Assembly: GCF_031846515.1 (NCBI RefSeq)
Contig: NZ_JAVRHO010000010.1
Coordinates: forward strand, 79,065 to 143,064
Origin: Autumnicola lenta
GTDB lineage: Bacteria; Bacteroidota; Bacteroidia; Flavobacteriales; Flavobacteriaceae
DNA length: 64,000 nt
Direction of reading: 5' to 3'
Positions 42,451 through 51,263 of this stretch are shown here, one piece after another (position 1 is the stretch's first letter; each line of letters starts with the position of its first letter). The position numbers and the translations under genes are program-made. A model generated the notes under the pieces. It did not search any database, had not been told where the DNA came from, and was given only the letters and a program-made list of their open reading frames with translations.

Positions 42451-43872
42451 ATGAAGAAGATATTTTTTACTGTATTAGGTTTACTTATCATAAACACGGT
42501 TACCGCTCAAAATTCTCAGGAGCAGTCAGATTCCCTTATGCTCCGGAAGATTTATGACATGTCTTTAATGCAGGGCAAAAGCTACGACTGGCTGGATCAT
42601 CTTTCCAATAAAATTGGTGGAAGATTATCCGGTTCGTATCAGGCGCAGCAGGCAGTAGAGTATACAAAGGCAGAACTGGAAAGCCTTGGCCTGAACAAGG
42701 TCTGGCTCCAACCGGTGATGGTTCCAAAATGGACCCGTGGTTCTAAAGAATTTGCTTATGTAGAAACTTCTCCCGGTACTACCAGGACTGTTAACATCAC
42801 AGCTCTTGGAGGTTCGGTGGCAACTCCTGCCGGTGGAACAAAAGCGCAGGTGATAGAAGTACAGGGAATAGAAGATCTTGAACATTACGGAAGGGAGCAA
42901 ATTGAAGGCAAAATCGTATTTTTTAATCGTCCTATGCGTCCGGATTTGATTAGCACTTTTGAAGCCTATGGCGGTTGTGTGGATCAGCGATATTCCGGAG
43001 CAGCAGAGGCTGGAAAGTATGGAGCCGCAGGAGTAATTGTCCGTTCGATGAATTTGAGAATGGACGATTATCCGCATACAGGATCAATGATTTATGGCAG
43101 TACCCCGGTTTCAGAAAGGATTCCTGCCGCGGCAATCAGTACAAATGATGCGGCTTATTTAAGCGGAATCCTTAAAATGAATAAGGATCTGCAATTTTAT
43201 TTCAAACAGAATTCTGAGCAGCATGAAGATGTGCAGTCTTACAATGTGATTGGGGAAATTACAGGAAGTGAGTATCCTGAAGAAATTATGGTTGTGGGAG
43301 GCCACCTGGATTCCTGGGATATTGGAGATGGCGCTCATGATGATGGTGCCGGTGTGGTGCAATCTATGGAAGTGCTTAGGCTTTTCAAGGAAATTGGGTA
43401 TAAGCCGAAAAGAACCCTTCGAGTGGTGCTCTTTATGAATGAAGAAAATGGGCTTCGTGGAGGTAACAAATATGCTGAAGTAGCTAAATCCAAAAATGAA
43501 AAGCACATTTTCGCATTAGAAAGTGACGCCGGCGGATTTACACCCAGAGGTTTTTCTTTTGATGCAGATAAAGCACAATTTGCACAAATACAGAGCTGGA
43601 AGGAGCTTTTTAAGCCATATCTTATCCATTATTTCGAATTAGGCGGAAGTGGAGCAGATGTTGGACCATTAAAGCAGGGTGATGTTGTTCTGGCGGGTTT
43701 GCGTCCCGATTCTCAACGCTATTTTGATCATCATCATGCTGCCAACGATACCTTTGAGCATGTTAATAAGAGGGAACTTGAACTTGGAGCGGCAACAATG
43801 GCTTCCCTGGTTTATCTTGTCGATAACTACGGAATAAAAAGAATTAATACAGACGTCGAAGAAAAAATGTAA
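42451..43872 (+). CDS. Secreted M28 family metallopeptidase with PA domain
   Basis: A 473-residue exported peptidase (signal peptide 1-19, ending VTAQ). It has a PA-like insertion (about 125-245, VIEVQGIEDLEHYGREQIEGKIVFFNRP). The M28 catalytic core (about 265-465) has the two-zinc ligand set GGHLDSWD, DDGAG, NEENGLRG, ESDAG and FDHHHAANDTFE. It most likely acts as an aminopeptidase or dipeptidase in the periplasm or outside. It lacks a type IX sorting domain at the C-terminus. Its terminator contains the dispersed repeat core, and a tandem array follows. Confidence 0.93.
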   Translation: MKKIFFTVLGLLIINTVTAQNSQEQSDSLMLRKIYDMSLMQGKSYDWLDHLSNKIGGRLSGSYQAQQAVEYTKAELESLGLNKVWLQPVMVPKWTRGSKEFAYVETSPGTTRTVNITALGGSVATPAGGTKAQVIEVQGIEDLEHYGREQIEGKIVFFNRPMRPDLISTFEAYGGCVDQRYSGAAEAGKYGAAGVIVRSMNLRMDDYPHTGSMIYGSTPVSERIPAAAISTNDAAYLSGILKMNKDLQFYFKQNSEQHEDVQSYNVIGEITGSEYPEEIMVVGGHLDSWDIGDGAHDDGAGVVQSMEVLRLFKEIGYKPKRTLRVVLFMNEENGLRGGNKYAEVAKSKNEKHIFALESDAGGFTPRGFSFDADKAQFAQIQSWKELFKPYLIHYFELGGSGADVGPLKQGDVVLAGLRPDSQRYFDHHHAANDTFEHVNKRELELGAATMASLVYLVDNYGIKRINTDVEEKM

Positions 43873-43898
43873 AATCTAATAAGCTTTAACTTGAGCGT

Positions 43899-43936
43899 AG
43901 GGTCGAAAATAGGCATTTTCGACCCTTATCTTTTTT
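43899..43936 (+). terminator. Terminator of the M28 gene, built from the dispersed core
   Basis: The 11-bp stem AGGGTCGAAAA/TTTTCGACCCT (43899-43909 and 43916-43926), loop TAGGCA, is followed by TATCTTTTTT. The loop and flanks equal the CGAAAATNNGCATTTTCG core, making this the first unit of the array that follows. Confidence 0.8.
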
Positions 43937-44700
43937 AAAGAAGAGAGGAAAGCAAAAAATGAACTCTCCACTTTCCACTTTCCACTTTTTTTGCGGAAAA
44001 TTTATTGGTCGAAAATTGCCATATTTGACCCTCAACTTTTTTAAATGAGCGGGAAAAGCGAAAATTAACTCTCCACTTTCCACTCTCCACTTTTTCTGCG
44101 GAAAATTTATTAGCCGATAATTGTGATTTTGGAGCTTTAATTTTTAGAAGAGAGAATAAAATACGAAAATTAAACTCTTCACTTTTTCTATTGCAATTTA
44201 CTCGTGACTCAAACTCCAGATCGAAAATTTCCATTTCGGAGTCTTAACTTTTTTAAAGACGAAAGGAAAGAGGAAAGCAGAAACTGAACTCTCCACTTTC
44301 CACTTTCCACTTTCCACTTTTTCTGCGGAAAATTTATTAGCCGATAATTGCCATTTTGAAGCTTTGACTTTTAGAAGAGAGAATAAAAAGAGAAAATTAA
44401 ACTCTTCACTTTTTCTATTGCAATTTAATCGTGACTCAAACTCTAGATCGATAATTACCATTTCGGAGTTTTAACTTTTTTAAAGACGAAAGGAAAGAGG
44501 AAAGCAGAAACTGAACTCTCCACTTTCCACTCTCCACTTTTTCTGAGGAAAATTTATTGGTCGAAAATTGCCATTTTAAGATCTAAACCTTTTTAAAGGA
44601 AAGCAAAAAATAAACTTTCCACTTTCCACTCTCCACTTTTTATTGTTTATCCGTAACTCAAACTCCAGATCGAAAATTGCCAATTTTGAGGCTTAACTTT
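43899..44700. repeat. Tandem array of eight degenerate units of about 107 bp
   Basis: The core CGAAAATTGCCATTTT (with CGATAATT variants) recurs at about 43904, 44011, 44115, 44222, 44342, 44449, 44562 and 44670, that is every 103-121 bases. Each core is followed by a CTTTTTTAAAG-like tract, then AAGAGAGGAAAGC, then heptamers ACTCTCC/ACTTTCC, then GGAAAATTTATT or a GTGACTCAAACTC variant. Units 3-4 and 5-6 form a near-identical double unit of about 220 bp. No identical repeats or unique spacers of the CRISPR kind. Minus-strand frames through it are by-products. It fills the 924-base gap between the M28 and MATE genes. Confidence 0.85.
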
Positions 44701-44771
44701 TTCTGCTCCTTCAGGATTTAAGGTAACCGAAATATAAACGGCTTCTACATTTTTCAGCTTGAAAAAGCTGC

Positions 44772-44779
44772 TATCTTTG
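44772..44779 (+). promoter_or_regulatory. Probable MATE gene promoter, -7 element TATCTTTG
   Basis: TATCTTTG matches TAnnTTTG, 17 bases before the TTG start. It follows a small AGCTT/AAGCT hairpin. No clear -33 element. Confidence 0.5.
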
Positions 44780-44796
44780 CACACAAATTTTTCGGA

Positions 44797-46173
44797 TTGA
44801 ACCTTTCAGATTACACCAAAGAATTCAGTAAAAACCTGCAGATCGCCTTTCCTGTGATGTTGGGTCAGTTGGGGCATGTGATGGTAGGCCTGGTGGATAA
44901 TTTAATGATCGGGCAATTAGGTCCCGCGCCGTTGGCAGCAGTTTCTTTGGGTAATAGCCTCGTATTTATTGCACTTTCGCTAGGTATAGGCTTCTCCTTT
45001 GCCATCACTCCGTTAATTGCAGAGGCAGATGGTGCCGGAGATATCGAAAAAGGCCGGAATTACTTCCACCACGGAATCCTCTTATGCGGCATTAACGGAA
45101 TTCTGCTTTTTTTGTTACTGCTCCTGTCGAAGCCCATTTTATACTACCTGGATCAGCCGCCGGAAGTAGTGGATTTGGCAATTCCTTACCTCGAAATTGT
45201 GGCTTTTTCGATGCTGCCTTTAATGATTTTCCAGGCGTTTAAACAGTTTGCCGATGGGCTTTCGCAAACAAAATATGCCATGTATGCTACTTTACTGGCC
45301 AACGTGGTAAACATTATTTTTAATTATTTTCTTATCTACGGAATCTGGATTTTCCCAAGGCTGGAGCTGGAAGGTGCCGCAATAGGAACGCTCATTTCAC
45401 GCTTCTTTATGCTGTGGTTTATCTGGGTAATTCTTCGGAAAAAGAAGAAGTTCGCTGAATATTCTAAATGGACTAAGAAGGAGTTCCTGAAAACTGCCAT
45501 TTTCAGGCGTCTGCTTGGACTCGGATTTCCCACAGCTTTGCAGATGTTGTTTGAAGTTGCCATTTTTACAGCGACGGTTTTCCTTGCCGGTACTTTAGGC
45601 ACAAATCCGCAGGCAGCCAATCAAATTGCCCTAAATCTCGCTTCCATGACGTTTATGGTGGCGGTAGGTCTTGGAGTGACGGCAACAATTAGAGTAGGCA
45701 ATCAGAAGGGATTGAGTCAGTTTAAGGAATTGCGGAGAATAGCACTTTCTACTTTCCTGCTCGTATTTTTAATTGAAGCAGTTTTTGCTATTGGTTTTAT
45801 TGCACTTAAAGATATCCTGCCGGCATTTTATATTGAAAATACTGAAGTTGTTTTACTGGCGGCACAATTACTCATTGTCGCTGCTTTGTTTCAGCTAAGC
45901 GACGGGCTGCAGGTGGTAATTTTAGGTGCTTTGCGGGGTCTTCAGGATGTGCGCATTCCTACAATTATCTGCTTTATATCCTACTGGATTATAGGCTTTC
46001 CGGTTTCCTGGTACTTCGGAAAAGAGGATCAGCTGGGAAGCATGGGAATATGGCTGGGCTTACTTGCCGGCTTAACGGCTTCGGCCTTAATGTTGTATAT
46101 TCGCTTTGATTTTCTAAGTAAAAAACTAATTCTGAATAAGAAACTAAAACATCAGGAAAAAGTTTGGAGCTGA
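44797..46173 (+). CDS. MATE family multidrug/cation antiporter
   Basis: A 458-residue inner-membrane transporter with about twelve helices in two MatE halves (VMLGQLGHVMVGLVDNLMIGQLG, AAVSLGNSLVFIALSLGIG; second half GFPTALQMLFEVAIFTATVFLAGTLG, AANQIALNLASMTFMVAVGLGVTATIRVGN). It belongs to the NorM-like branch and exports drugs with Na+ or H+. The start is a TTG (44797-44799, MNLSDYTKEF); the next ATG would remove part of the first helix. It follows the 107-bp array directly. Confidence 0.92.
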   Translation: MNLSDYTKEFSKNLQIAFPVMLGQLGHVMVGLVDNLMIGQLGPAPLAAVSLGNSLVFIALSLGIGFSFAITPLIAEADGAGDIEKGRNYFHHGILLCGINGILLFLLLLLSKPILYYLDQPPEVVDLAIPYLEIVAFSMLPLMIFQAFKQFADGLSQTKYAMYATLLANVVNIIFNYFLIYGIWIFPRLELEGAAIGTLISRFFMLWFIWVILRKKKKFAEYSKWTKKEFLKTAIFRRLLGLGFPTALQMLFEVAIFTATVFLAGTLGTNPQAANQIALNLASMTFMVAVGLGVTATIRVGNQKGLSQFKELRRIALSTFLLVFLIEAVFAIGFIALKDILPAFYIENTEVVLLAAQLLIVAALFQLSDGLQVVILGALRGLQDVRIPTIICFISYWIIGFPVSWYFGKEDQLGSMGIWLGLLAGLTASALMLYIRFDFLSKKLILNKKLKHQEKVWS

Positions 46174-46213
46174 GTTTTTTTAAATGAAATAATTAATCGT
46201 CGGCGTTGTACTT

Positions 46214-46240
46214 CCTGCAAGGTTTTAAAAACCTTGTAGG
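46214..46240. terminator. Hairpin after the MATE gene
   Basis: CCTGCAAGGTTT/AAACCTTGTAGG (46214-46225 and 46229-46240, one G-U pair) with a 3-base loop. CCTGCAAGGTTTT palindromes are common dispersed elements in Bacteroidota as I recall. There is no clear T run, so a termination role is uncertain. Confidence 0.5.
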
Positions 46241-46350
46241 TGTGAGATTGATGACCCAAAAACGTGTGAAACCTTTCAGGAGCTACAAACTATTGATTTA
46301 AAGTACTTGTGAAGTAATATAGAACCATAAACTGAAAAAATAAAAAGAAC

Positions 46351-46578
46351 ATGGACTTTCCTAAATTCCTTTTAGGTGATAATACAGATTATCCCGACGC
46401 AATTTTTGTAATTCATACTGAATTTCCGCGTTTCATTATAAATCTTGAAGATGATGAGGTAGAGTGGCTGGAAGATTTTGATGCCAGTGATGAAGAAGAG
46501 CTCACTACTGAAGCTGAAGGTTTAATTGACCAGGCAAATAAATTCTATGACCGCGAAGTAAGCCGATACGAAGACTAA
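46351..46578 (+). CDS. Conserved small acidic protein
   Basis: A 75-residue soluble acidic protein (MDFPKFLLGDNTDYPDAIFV, IHTEFPRFIINLEDDEVEWL, then DANKFYD-like helix). I recall close relatives beside PAP2 genes in Flavobacteriaceae, annotated as hypothetical. No known domain. The PAP2 gene starts 1 base after its stop, so they are coupled. Confidence 0.7.
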   Translation: MDFPKFLLGDNTDYPDAIFVIHTEFPRFIINLEDDEVEWLEDFDASDEEELTTEAEGLIDQANKFYDREVSRYED

Positions 46579-46579
46579 T

Positions 46580-47152
46580 ATGCAGGAATTAATCGAACTG
46601 GATCACGAGCTGTTTTTGTTTCTTAACAATCTGGGAGACCCGGCCTGGGATTGGTTTTGGTTCGCCATTACCGATAAGTTTACAGGAATTCCGCTTTACA
46701 TATTATTTCTGTATTTAATTTTCAGAAATTTTGGATGGAAGGGGACTCTTGCAAGTATGGTTATAATTACACTGTTAATTACTGCTACAGACCAATTGGC
46801 TAATGTCTTTAAAGATGGATTTGAAAGGTTAAGGCCCTGCAGGCAGGAAGGGGTAATGGAGCAGGCACGTTTTGTGGCGGTAAGATGTGGCCGCTTTGGA
46901 TATTTTTCTGCACATGCTTCCAATTCTATGGGAGTGGCCGTTTTTTTAGTTCTTCTTTTCCGGAAAATTTATCCTAAATGGATTTATTTGGTTCTTATAT
47001 GGCCGCTTTTATCTTCGTATAGTCGAATTTATCTTGGAGTTCATTATCCGGCAGATGTGATTACTGGTTTACTGATCGGTGCTGTTTTGGGGTATCTATT
47101 TTATAAATTTCTCCAGTACATTTTCCTGAAGCTCAATTTATCCCAGGCTTAA
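46580..47152 (+). CDS. PAP2 family membrane phosphatase
   Basis: A 190-residue membrane protein with about five helices and the three acid-phosphatase motifs: KDGFERLRPCRQ (C1, KxxxxxxRP), FSAHASNS (C2, PSGH-like with SAH) and SRIYLGVHYPADV (C3, SRxxxxxHxxxD). Probable substrates are undecaprenyl diphosphate or phosphatidyl lipids at the periplasmic face. Its 3' end overlaps the convergent meaB gene by 15 bases. Confidence 0.9.
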   Translation: MQELIELDHELFLFLNNLGDPAWDWFWFAITDKFTGIPLYILFLYLIFRNFGWKGTLASMVIITLLITATDQLANVFKDGFERLRPCRQEGVMEQARFVAVRCGRFGYFSAHASNSMGVAVFLVLLFRKIYPKWIYLVLIWPLLSSYSRIYLGVHYPADVITGLLIGAVLGYLFYKFLQYIFLKLNLSQA

Positions 47153-48214
47153 GAGATATTTTGCAGCGGCAAAAGGGGTAGTTTTATTTTCTTCAATGGC
47201 TTTAAGTTGCTCTTTAAGTGCAGTTTTTATTTCGGAATGATTGTAAAAGCGGCTCTTTAAGTGTTCATTGATTGTTTGCAGCAGCCAAAATTTATTTTGT
47301 TCCTGTCGGTTATGGGTAAAGTATCCGGTCTCTTTGGCTAAACTTTCATATTCACTTATCATTTCCCAAACTTCATTAACCCCGGTATTATACAAAGCAC
47401 TGCTTAAAAGAACTTTCGGTTTCCAGGTGCTTTCTTTTGGCGGATAAAGGTGCAGAGCTCTCTTAAATTCCAGCCGCGCTTCCCGTGCGGCCTTTTCATT
47501 TTCACCGTCAGCTTTGTTGATCACGATAGCATCTGCCATTTCTATGATTCCGCGTTTTATTCCCTGCAGTTCATCCCCGGCCCCGGCAAGTTTCAGTAGT
47601 AAAAAAAAGTCGGTCATACTATGGACGGTCGTTTCGCTCTGGCCCACGCCCACGGTTTCTATAAGAAGCACATCAAAACCTGCAGCTTCACATAAAACAA
47701 TACTTTCCCGGGTTTTTCTGGCCACGCCACCAAGAGAATCTCCGCTGGGAGAAGGTCTTATAAAAGCGTTTTCCTCTTTCACTAGTTCTTCCATACGGGT
47801 TTTGTCGCCAAGAATACTGCCTCCGGAAACACTGCTGGTAGGATCTACGGCAAGTACAGCTACTTTTTTTCCTTTTTTTATAAGAAAGCTTCCAAGACTT
47901 TCAATAAAAGTACTTTTTCCCACCCCCGGAACTCCGGTAATTCCAATGCGAATAGATTTATGGGCATAAGGGAGTGCTCCTTCCACGAGAAATTCCGCTT
48001 GTTTCTGATGTGTTTGCTGGTTACTTTCTACAAGAGTAATGCTTCTTCCGAGGGCAGTTTTATTTCCCCCGAGCAATTGCTTCAGCAGCTCTTTTTCCGA
48101 AGATTTATTTTTTCTGAAAGCCTTTATCCGTTCAGCCGAATTTGGATTGATATTACCAGAGCCGGGATTGCTTCCGGATTCGTTTAAAGCTGATTTTTCT
48201 GGATTATTGCTCAC
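47138..48214 (-). CDS. meaB: Methylmalonyl-CoA mutase-associated GTPase MeaB
   Basis: A 358-residue G3E GTPase that guards B12 loading of acyl-CoA mutases. It has P-loop GVPGVGKST (about 95-103), AVDPTSSVSGGSILGDKTRM, LIETVGVGQSE (switch) and VINKADG (base recognition), plus a C-terminal dimerisation helix. The start is a GTG (48212-48214); the first 35 residues are a loose Ser/Asn/Gly-rich extension. Since IcmF carries its own G domain, a free MeaB suggests a separate methylmalonyl-CoA mutase elsewhere. Confidence 0.94.
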   Translation of the reverse strand: MSNNPEKSALNESGSNPGSGNINPNSAERIKAFRKNKSSEKELLKQLLGGNKTALGRSITLVESNQQTHQKQAEFLVEGALPYAHKSIRIGITGVPGVGKSTFIESLGSFLIKKGKKVAVLAVDPTSSVSGGSILGDKTRMEELVKEENAFIRPSPSGDSLGGVARKTRESIVLCEAAGFDVLLIETVGVGQSETTVHSMTDFFLLLKLAGAGDELQGIKRGIIEMADAIVINKADGENEKAAREARLEFKRALHLYPPKESTWKPKVLLSSALYNTGVNEVWEMISEYESLAKETGYFTHNRQEQNKFWLLQTINEHLKSRFYNHSEIKTALKEQLKAIEENKTTPFAAAKYLLSLG

Positions 48215-48308
48215 GGAAGTTGGTTTGTTACAAAGTTAGGAATTCATTCTGAGTGGCAATATTATTTGTATATTGATGCTGAAAAATAAATATAAAAACA
48301 GAATCAAG

Positions 48309-48734
48309 ATGAAGACATTATATACGACCAATGTGACTACAACAGGAGGTAGAAATGGCCGAACGACTAGTGAAGATGGGGTTTTGGATATGGAATTAGC
48401 CATGCCGAAGGAACTTGGGGGAGAAGGTGGTGAATATTCTAATCCTGAACAATTATTTGCAGCGGGTTACTCGGCATGTTTTGGAAGTACTTTGGAAGTT
48501 TTGGCAAAAAAGCACAAAATAGAACTTGGAGATTATAGCGTTACCGCCACAGTGGAATTAGGAAAAACTGAAGAAGAAGATTTGGAGCTTTCGGTTATTC
48601 TCGATTGTTATATTCCGGGGGTGGATGTTGAAAAAGGTGAGGAGCTCGTGAATGAGGCTCATGAAATTTGCCCTTATTCAAGAGCAACTATGGATAATAT
48701 TGATGTTACTCTAAATCTTTTACTCGACGAGTAG
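48309..48734 (+). CDS. ohr: Organic hydroperoxide resistance protein (Ohr/OsmC family)
   Basis: A 141-residue thiol peroxidase. The two catalytic cysteines are in YSACFGSTLEVL and HEICPYSRATM, and the TTGGRNGRTTSEDGVLDMELA opening is the Ohr subgroup pattern. It reduces organic hydroperoxides using lipoyl thiols. The ATG at 48309 is chosen over a TTG at 48273. It is divergent from meaB, with 94 bases between starts. No OhrR-type regulator is adjacent. Confidence 0.92.
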   Translation: MKTLYTTNVTTTGGRNGRTTSEDGVLDMELAMPKELGGEGGEYSNPEQLFAAGYSACFGSTLEVLAKKHKIELGDYSVTATVELGKTEEEDLELSVILDCYIPGVDVEKGEELVNEAHEICPYSRATMDNIDVTLNLLLDE

Positions 48735-48756
48735 CTTTTAGAAGTAGATTTCAGCA

Positions 48757-48790
48757 AAAGGAGCGTCAAATAGCGCTCCTTTCTGTTTTT
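48757..48790 (+). terminator. Terminator of ohr
   Basis: A 9-bp stem AAAGGAGCG/CGCTCCTTT (48757-48765 and 48774-48782), 8-base loop, followed by CTGTTTTT. Confidence 0.85.
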
Positions 48791-49350
48791 ACAGGTTTTT
48801 GTATTTCAGAGATCCGGTTTAGCGGAGTTCAAACCTTTTCTTTCTAAAGGCAAGCCTCAAAAATGCCAATTTTCGACTTACAGTTTTTCCTGTCACGAGT
48901 ACACAAATGTTGAATTTGTTTCGTTTGTTCTTAGGTGTTCGGTTGGGAGTCGAAACCTTTTTCTCTAAAATTTGGCTAAGATCTACTTCTAAAATTTTCT
49001 TCTGAAGGGAAAATTTTAATACCGATAATTGCCATTTTGAGTGTATTACTATTTTTTGAATACTCATCCACACTTCGTCAGGCTCAGTATGACTATCGTG
49101 AAAATTTTAAGATATAGGAATAGAGAAGTTGTAAATTCATAATACGGACTTTGGAGCATCTCGACTCCGCTCGATGTGACATTCGGGACAAAGAGTGCGG
49201 GAAATTTATGACCAAACAAAAATCTTAAAAATCCAATAATTGCCAATCTGAAATTACCCATTTTTTATGCGAAAATCAGCGTGATCTGCGGGAGTAAAGA
49301 GTTTTTTTTTATGATTCCTGTCTCCTGTTTCCTGATTCAATTCAATCAAA
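48791..49350. repeat. Repeat-rich gap between ohr and the DUF2911 gene
   Basis: About 560 bases with no gene. It holds copies of the dispersed core at about 48860-48877 (AAATGCCAATTTTCGAC), 49022-49039 (CCGATAATTGCCATTTTG) and a weak one near 49232. It also holds two fragments, CACTTCGTCAGGCTCAGTAT (49071-49090) and CTCGACTCCGCTCGATGTGA (49160-49179), that I recall as common dispersed elements in Flavobacteriaceae. Short frames here are composed of repeats. Confidence 0.6.
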
Positions 49351-49929
49351 TTATTCAGCGACCTCTACACCTTCAGCTTCTTTAATTGGCAGTGAAATGC
49401 TGGTATCATCCCAGCTCAGAAAAAGAAAAATAAGATCATTTATTTCTTCAAAGAAAATGGTAAACTGTTCCACGTTATTTTCGATTTTATTTACAGCTGT
49501 TTCTATAACCAGTACATCATATTGAGGGTCGCGATAGGCTTTTTTTTCGAGGTCAATTCCCCAGGGATACATCTGAGAATTAAAAATCACCTTCCAGGTT
49601 TCTTTACCGGGAATAGTCCATAACGTGTATTTTCCTGCTTTTAAGAGGGAGCCATCCACCAGAATATCTTTGTCGGTTTGAAAAGTGGTAGCTTCGTTAG
49701 CTCCGGTCCGCCACACTTCATCATAGGGAACGAGTCCACCAAAAATCTCCCGGTCTTTTTTATAAGGTCTGTTATAAAAAACCTCGAGTGTTATTCCTTT
49801 GCTTTTAAAGTGAACGGTGTCCTGAGGGCTATGCGCCTTTGTGTCGTAACGCAGGACGAATGCAATAGCCAGAATTACGGCCGTAATGGCGCCAATTACT
49901 TTTAATGATTTCTTTAGAGTAGGATTCAT
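49351..49929 (-). CDS. DUF2911 family protein
   Basis: A 192-residue protein with an N-terminal membrane anchor (about 8-26) and a DUF2911 domain (about 40-175: LEVFYNRPYKKDREIFGGLVPYDEVWRTGANEATTF, LKAGKYTLWTIPG, WKVIFN). The family is common in Bacteroidota and of unknown function. The ATG at 49927-49929 is chosen because it directly precedes the anchor; the frame stays open further upstream toward the divergent sigma gene. Confidence 0.88.
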   Translation of the reverse strand: MNPTLKKSLKVIGAITAVILAIAFVLRYDTKAHSPQDTVHFKSKGITLEVFYNRPYKKDREIFGGLVPYDEVWRTGANEATTFQTDKDILVDGSLLKAGKYTLWTIPGKETWKVIFNSQMYPWGIDLEKKAYRDPQYDVLVIETAVNKIENNVEQFTIFFEEINDLIFLFLSWDDTSISLPIKEAEGVEVAE

Positions 49930-50122
49930 ATATGCCTTTGGTACTAGAGGTTCAAAAAATGTGCAAATATGTGATTCAAAAGAAAAACTTCTTCCGGAAG
50001 CCAGGTGAAAGTAATGATATTTGCTGCGCTTAAGTTCGTTTTTGAAAAAAAATATATGATTTTGCAACATGTGAAAAATAAAATCGTATTTAAAGTGAAC
50101 ACCAACCAAAACCAATAAAAGT

Positions 50123-50668
50123 TTGTTACAAAATGAATTAATAGAAGCTTGCAGGCAAAATGACCGCCGGGCGCAACTGAAGCTATACAATAAGTATAGC
50201 CAGGGTATGTACTTCGTAGCCTTAAGGTTTATTCAGGATTCTTTTGAAGCTGAAGATGCGATGCAGGAAGCTTTTATAAAGGCTTTTTCAAAACTTCATC
50301 AATTTAACGGAGAAGTTACGTTTGGGGCCTGGTTAAAGCGGATTGTGATCAATAAATGCCTGGACAAGCTTAAAGCAAAAAAGATGGAATTGGTCGCCAT
50401 AAATGAACGAACAATGACCACAGTAGAAGAGGACGACAACTGGCAGGTACAGGACGGGATAGGAGTTGAAGAGGTAAAAGCGGAAATTGAGCGATTGCCC
50501 GAAAAGTACAAGTATCCACTAATGCTGTTCCTTATTGAAGGTTACGATCATGAGGAAATTTCCGAAATACTGGAAATTAGTCAGGTTTCATCACGGACGC
50601 TGGTTCACCGAGGAAAGAAAAAATTACAGGAAGAATTAAAATTAAAGAAAAATGGCACAGGATATTAG
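50123..50668 (+). CDS. RNA polymerase ECF-type sigma factor
   Basis: A 181-residue sigma-70 family member with region 2 (LKLYNKYSQGMYFVALRFIQ, FEAEDAMQEAFIKAFSKL) and region 4 (LPEKYKYPLMLFLIEGYDHEE, EILEISQVSSRTLVHRGKKKL). It has no region 3 and no signal. The most likely start is a TTG (50123-50125, MLQNELIEA). The next gene begins inside its last 17 bases, which is typical for a sigma/anti-sigma pair. Confidence 0.92.
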   Translation: MLQNELIEACRQNDRRAQLKLYNKYSQGMYFVALRFIQDSFEAEDAMQEAFIKAFSKLHQFNGEVTFGAWLKRIVINKCLDKLKAKKMELVAINERTMTTVEEDDNWQVQDGIGVEEVKAEIERLPEKYKYPLMLFLIEGYDHEEISEILEISQVSSRTLVHRGKKKLQEELKLKKNGTGY

Positions 50669-51263
50669 AGACATGTTCCGGAATGATGAGGATGAAAGCC
50701 GCAAATCACAGAAACTGAAAAGCGGCCATCAAAAACGTTTCGAGGCGAAGCTGGATGCGGCATTGCCAGAGCAAAAGAAGAGAAATAGTTTTCCGTATCT
50801 AAAAATAGCTGCTGTATTGGTGGTAGCTTTTGGAGTGGCAATGTTCTTTTTTAGACCGGGTATAACCATGGAAGAGAACCGCGTAGTGGAGATTCCGGTA
50901 GAAGAGAACCTGCAGGAAGATGCTCAGGAACCGGCGAAACAATTTCAGCTAAGCGATGTTTCTCCACAATACCGGGAAATTGAGAATTATTATATGGCCA
51001 GCCTTAATCTGGAATTGGCAAATCTTAATATTACAGAAGATAATAAGGCACTTATAGATGCTTTTATGGCCAAACTTGCAGAGCTGGATAAGGAGTATAA
51101 GCGCCTGAATGCCGATCTTAAGGAAAGTGGCCCTAACGAGCAGACCGTAGAGGCAATGGTGGCAAACCTTCAGCTAAGACTGGAATTGCTGTTTAAATTA
51201 AAGAATAAGATCAAAGAAATTAAAGAATCAAAAAACGACAATTATGAAGACCTACAAGCTTAA
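50652..51263 (+). CDS. Probable anti-sigma factor, single-pass membrane protein
   Basis: A 203-residue protein with a charged cytoplasmic N-terminus (1-47, MAQDIRDMFRNDEDESRKSQK), one membrane helix (about 49-67, YLKIAAVLVVAFGVAMFFF) and an extracytoplasmic helical domain (about 95-200). No zinc-binding HxxxCxxC motif is seen. The overlap with the ECF sigma gene upstream and the exported protein gene downstream supports an anti-sigma role; that role is inferred from context. Confidence 0.65.
   Translation: MAQDIRDMFRNDEDESRKSQKLKSGHQKRFEAKLDAALPEQKKRNSFPYLKIAAVLVVAFGVAMFFFRPGITMEENRVVEIPVEENLQEDAQEPAKQFQLSDVSPQYREIENYYMASLNLELANLNITEDNKALIDAFMAKLAELDKEYKRLNADLKESGPNEQTVEAMVANLQLRLELLFKLKNKIKEIKESKNDNYEDLQA

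Noticed and set aside
43886..44461. Three minus-strand open frames of 65-99 codons with KVESGKW-type repeats
   Set aside because: They run through the 107-bp tandem array; their similarity to each other follows from the DNA repeat, and no signal, domain or conserved start supports translation.
45493..45575. GCCATTTTCAG and GCCATTTTTACAG strings in the MATE gene resembling the core
   Set aside because: They fall in helices with normal MATE codons and match only part of the core.
48819..49261. Two minus-strand open frames between ohr and the DUF2911 gene
   Set aside because: They cover dispersed repeat copies and overlap each other; no recognisable protein features.
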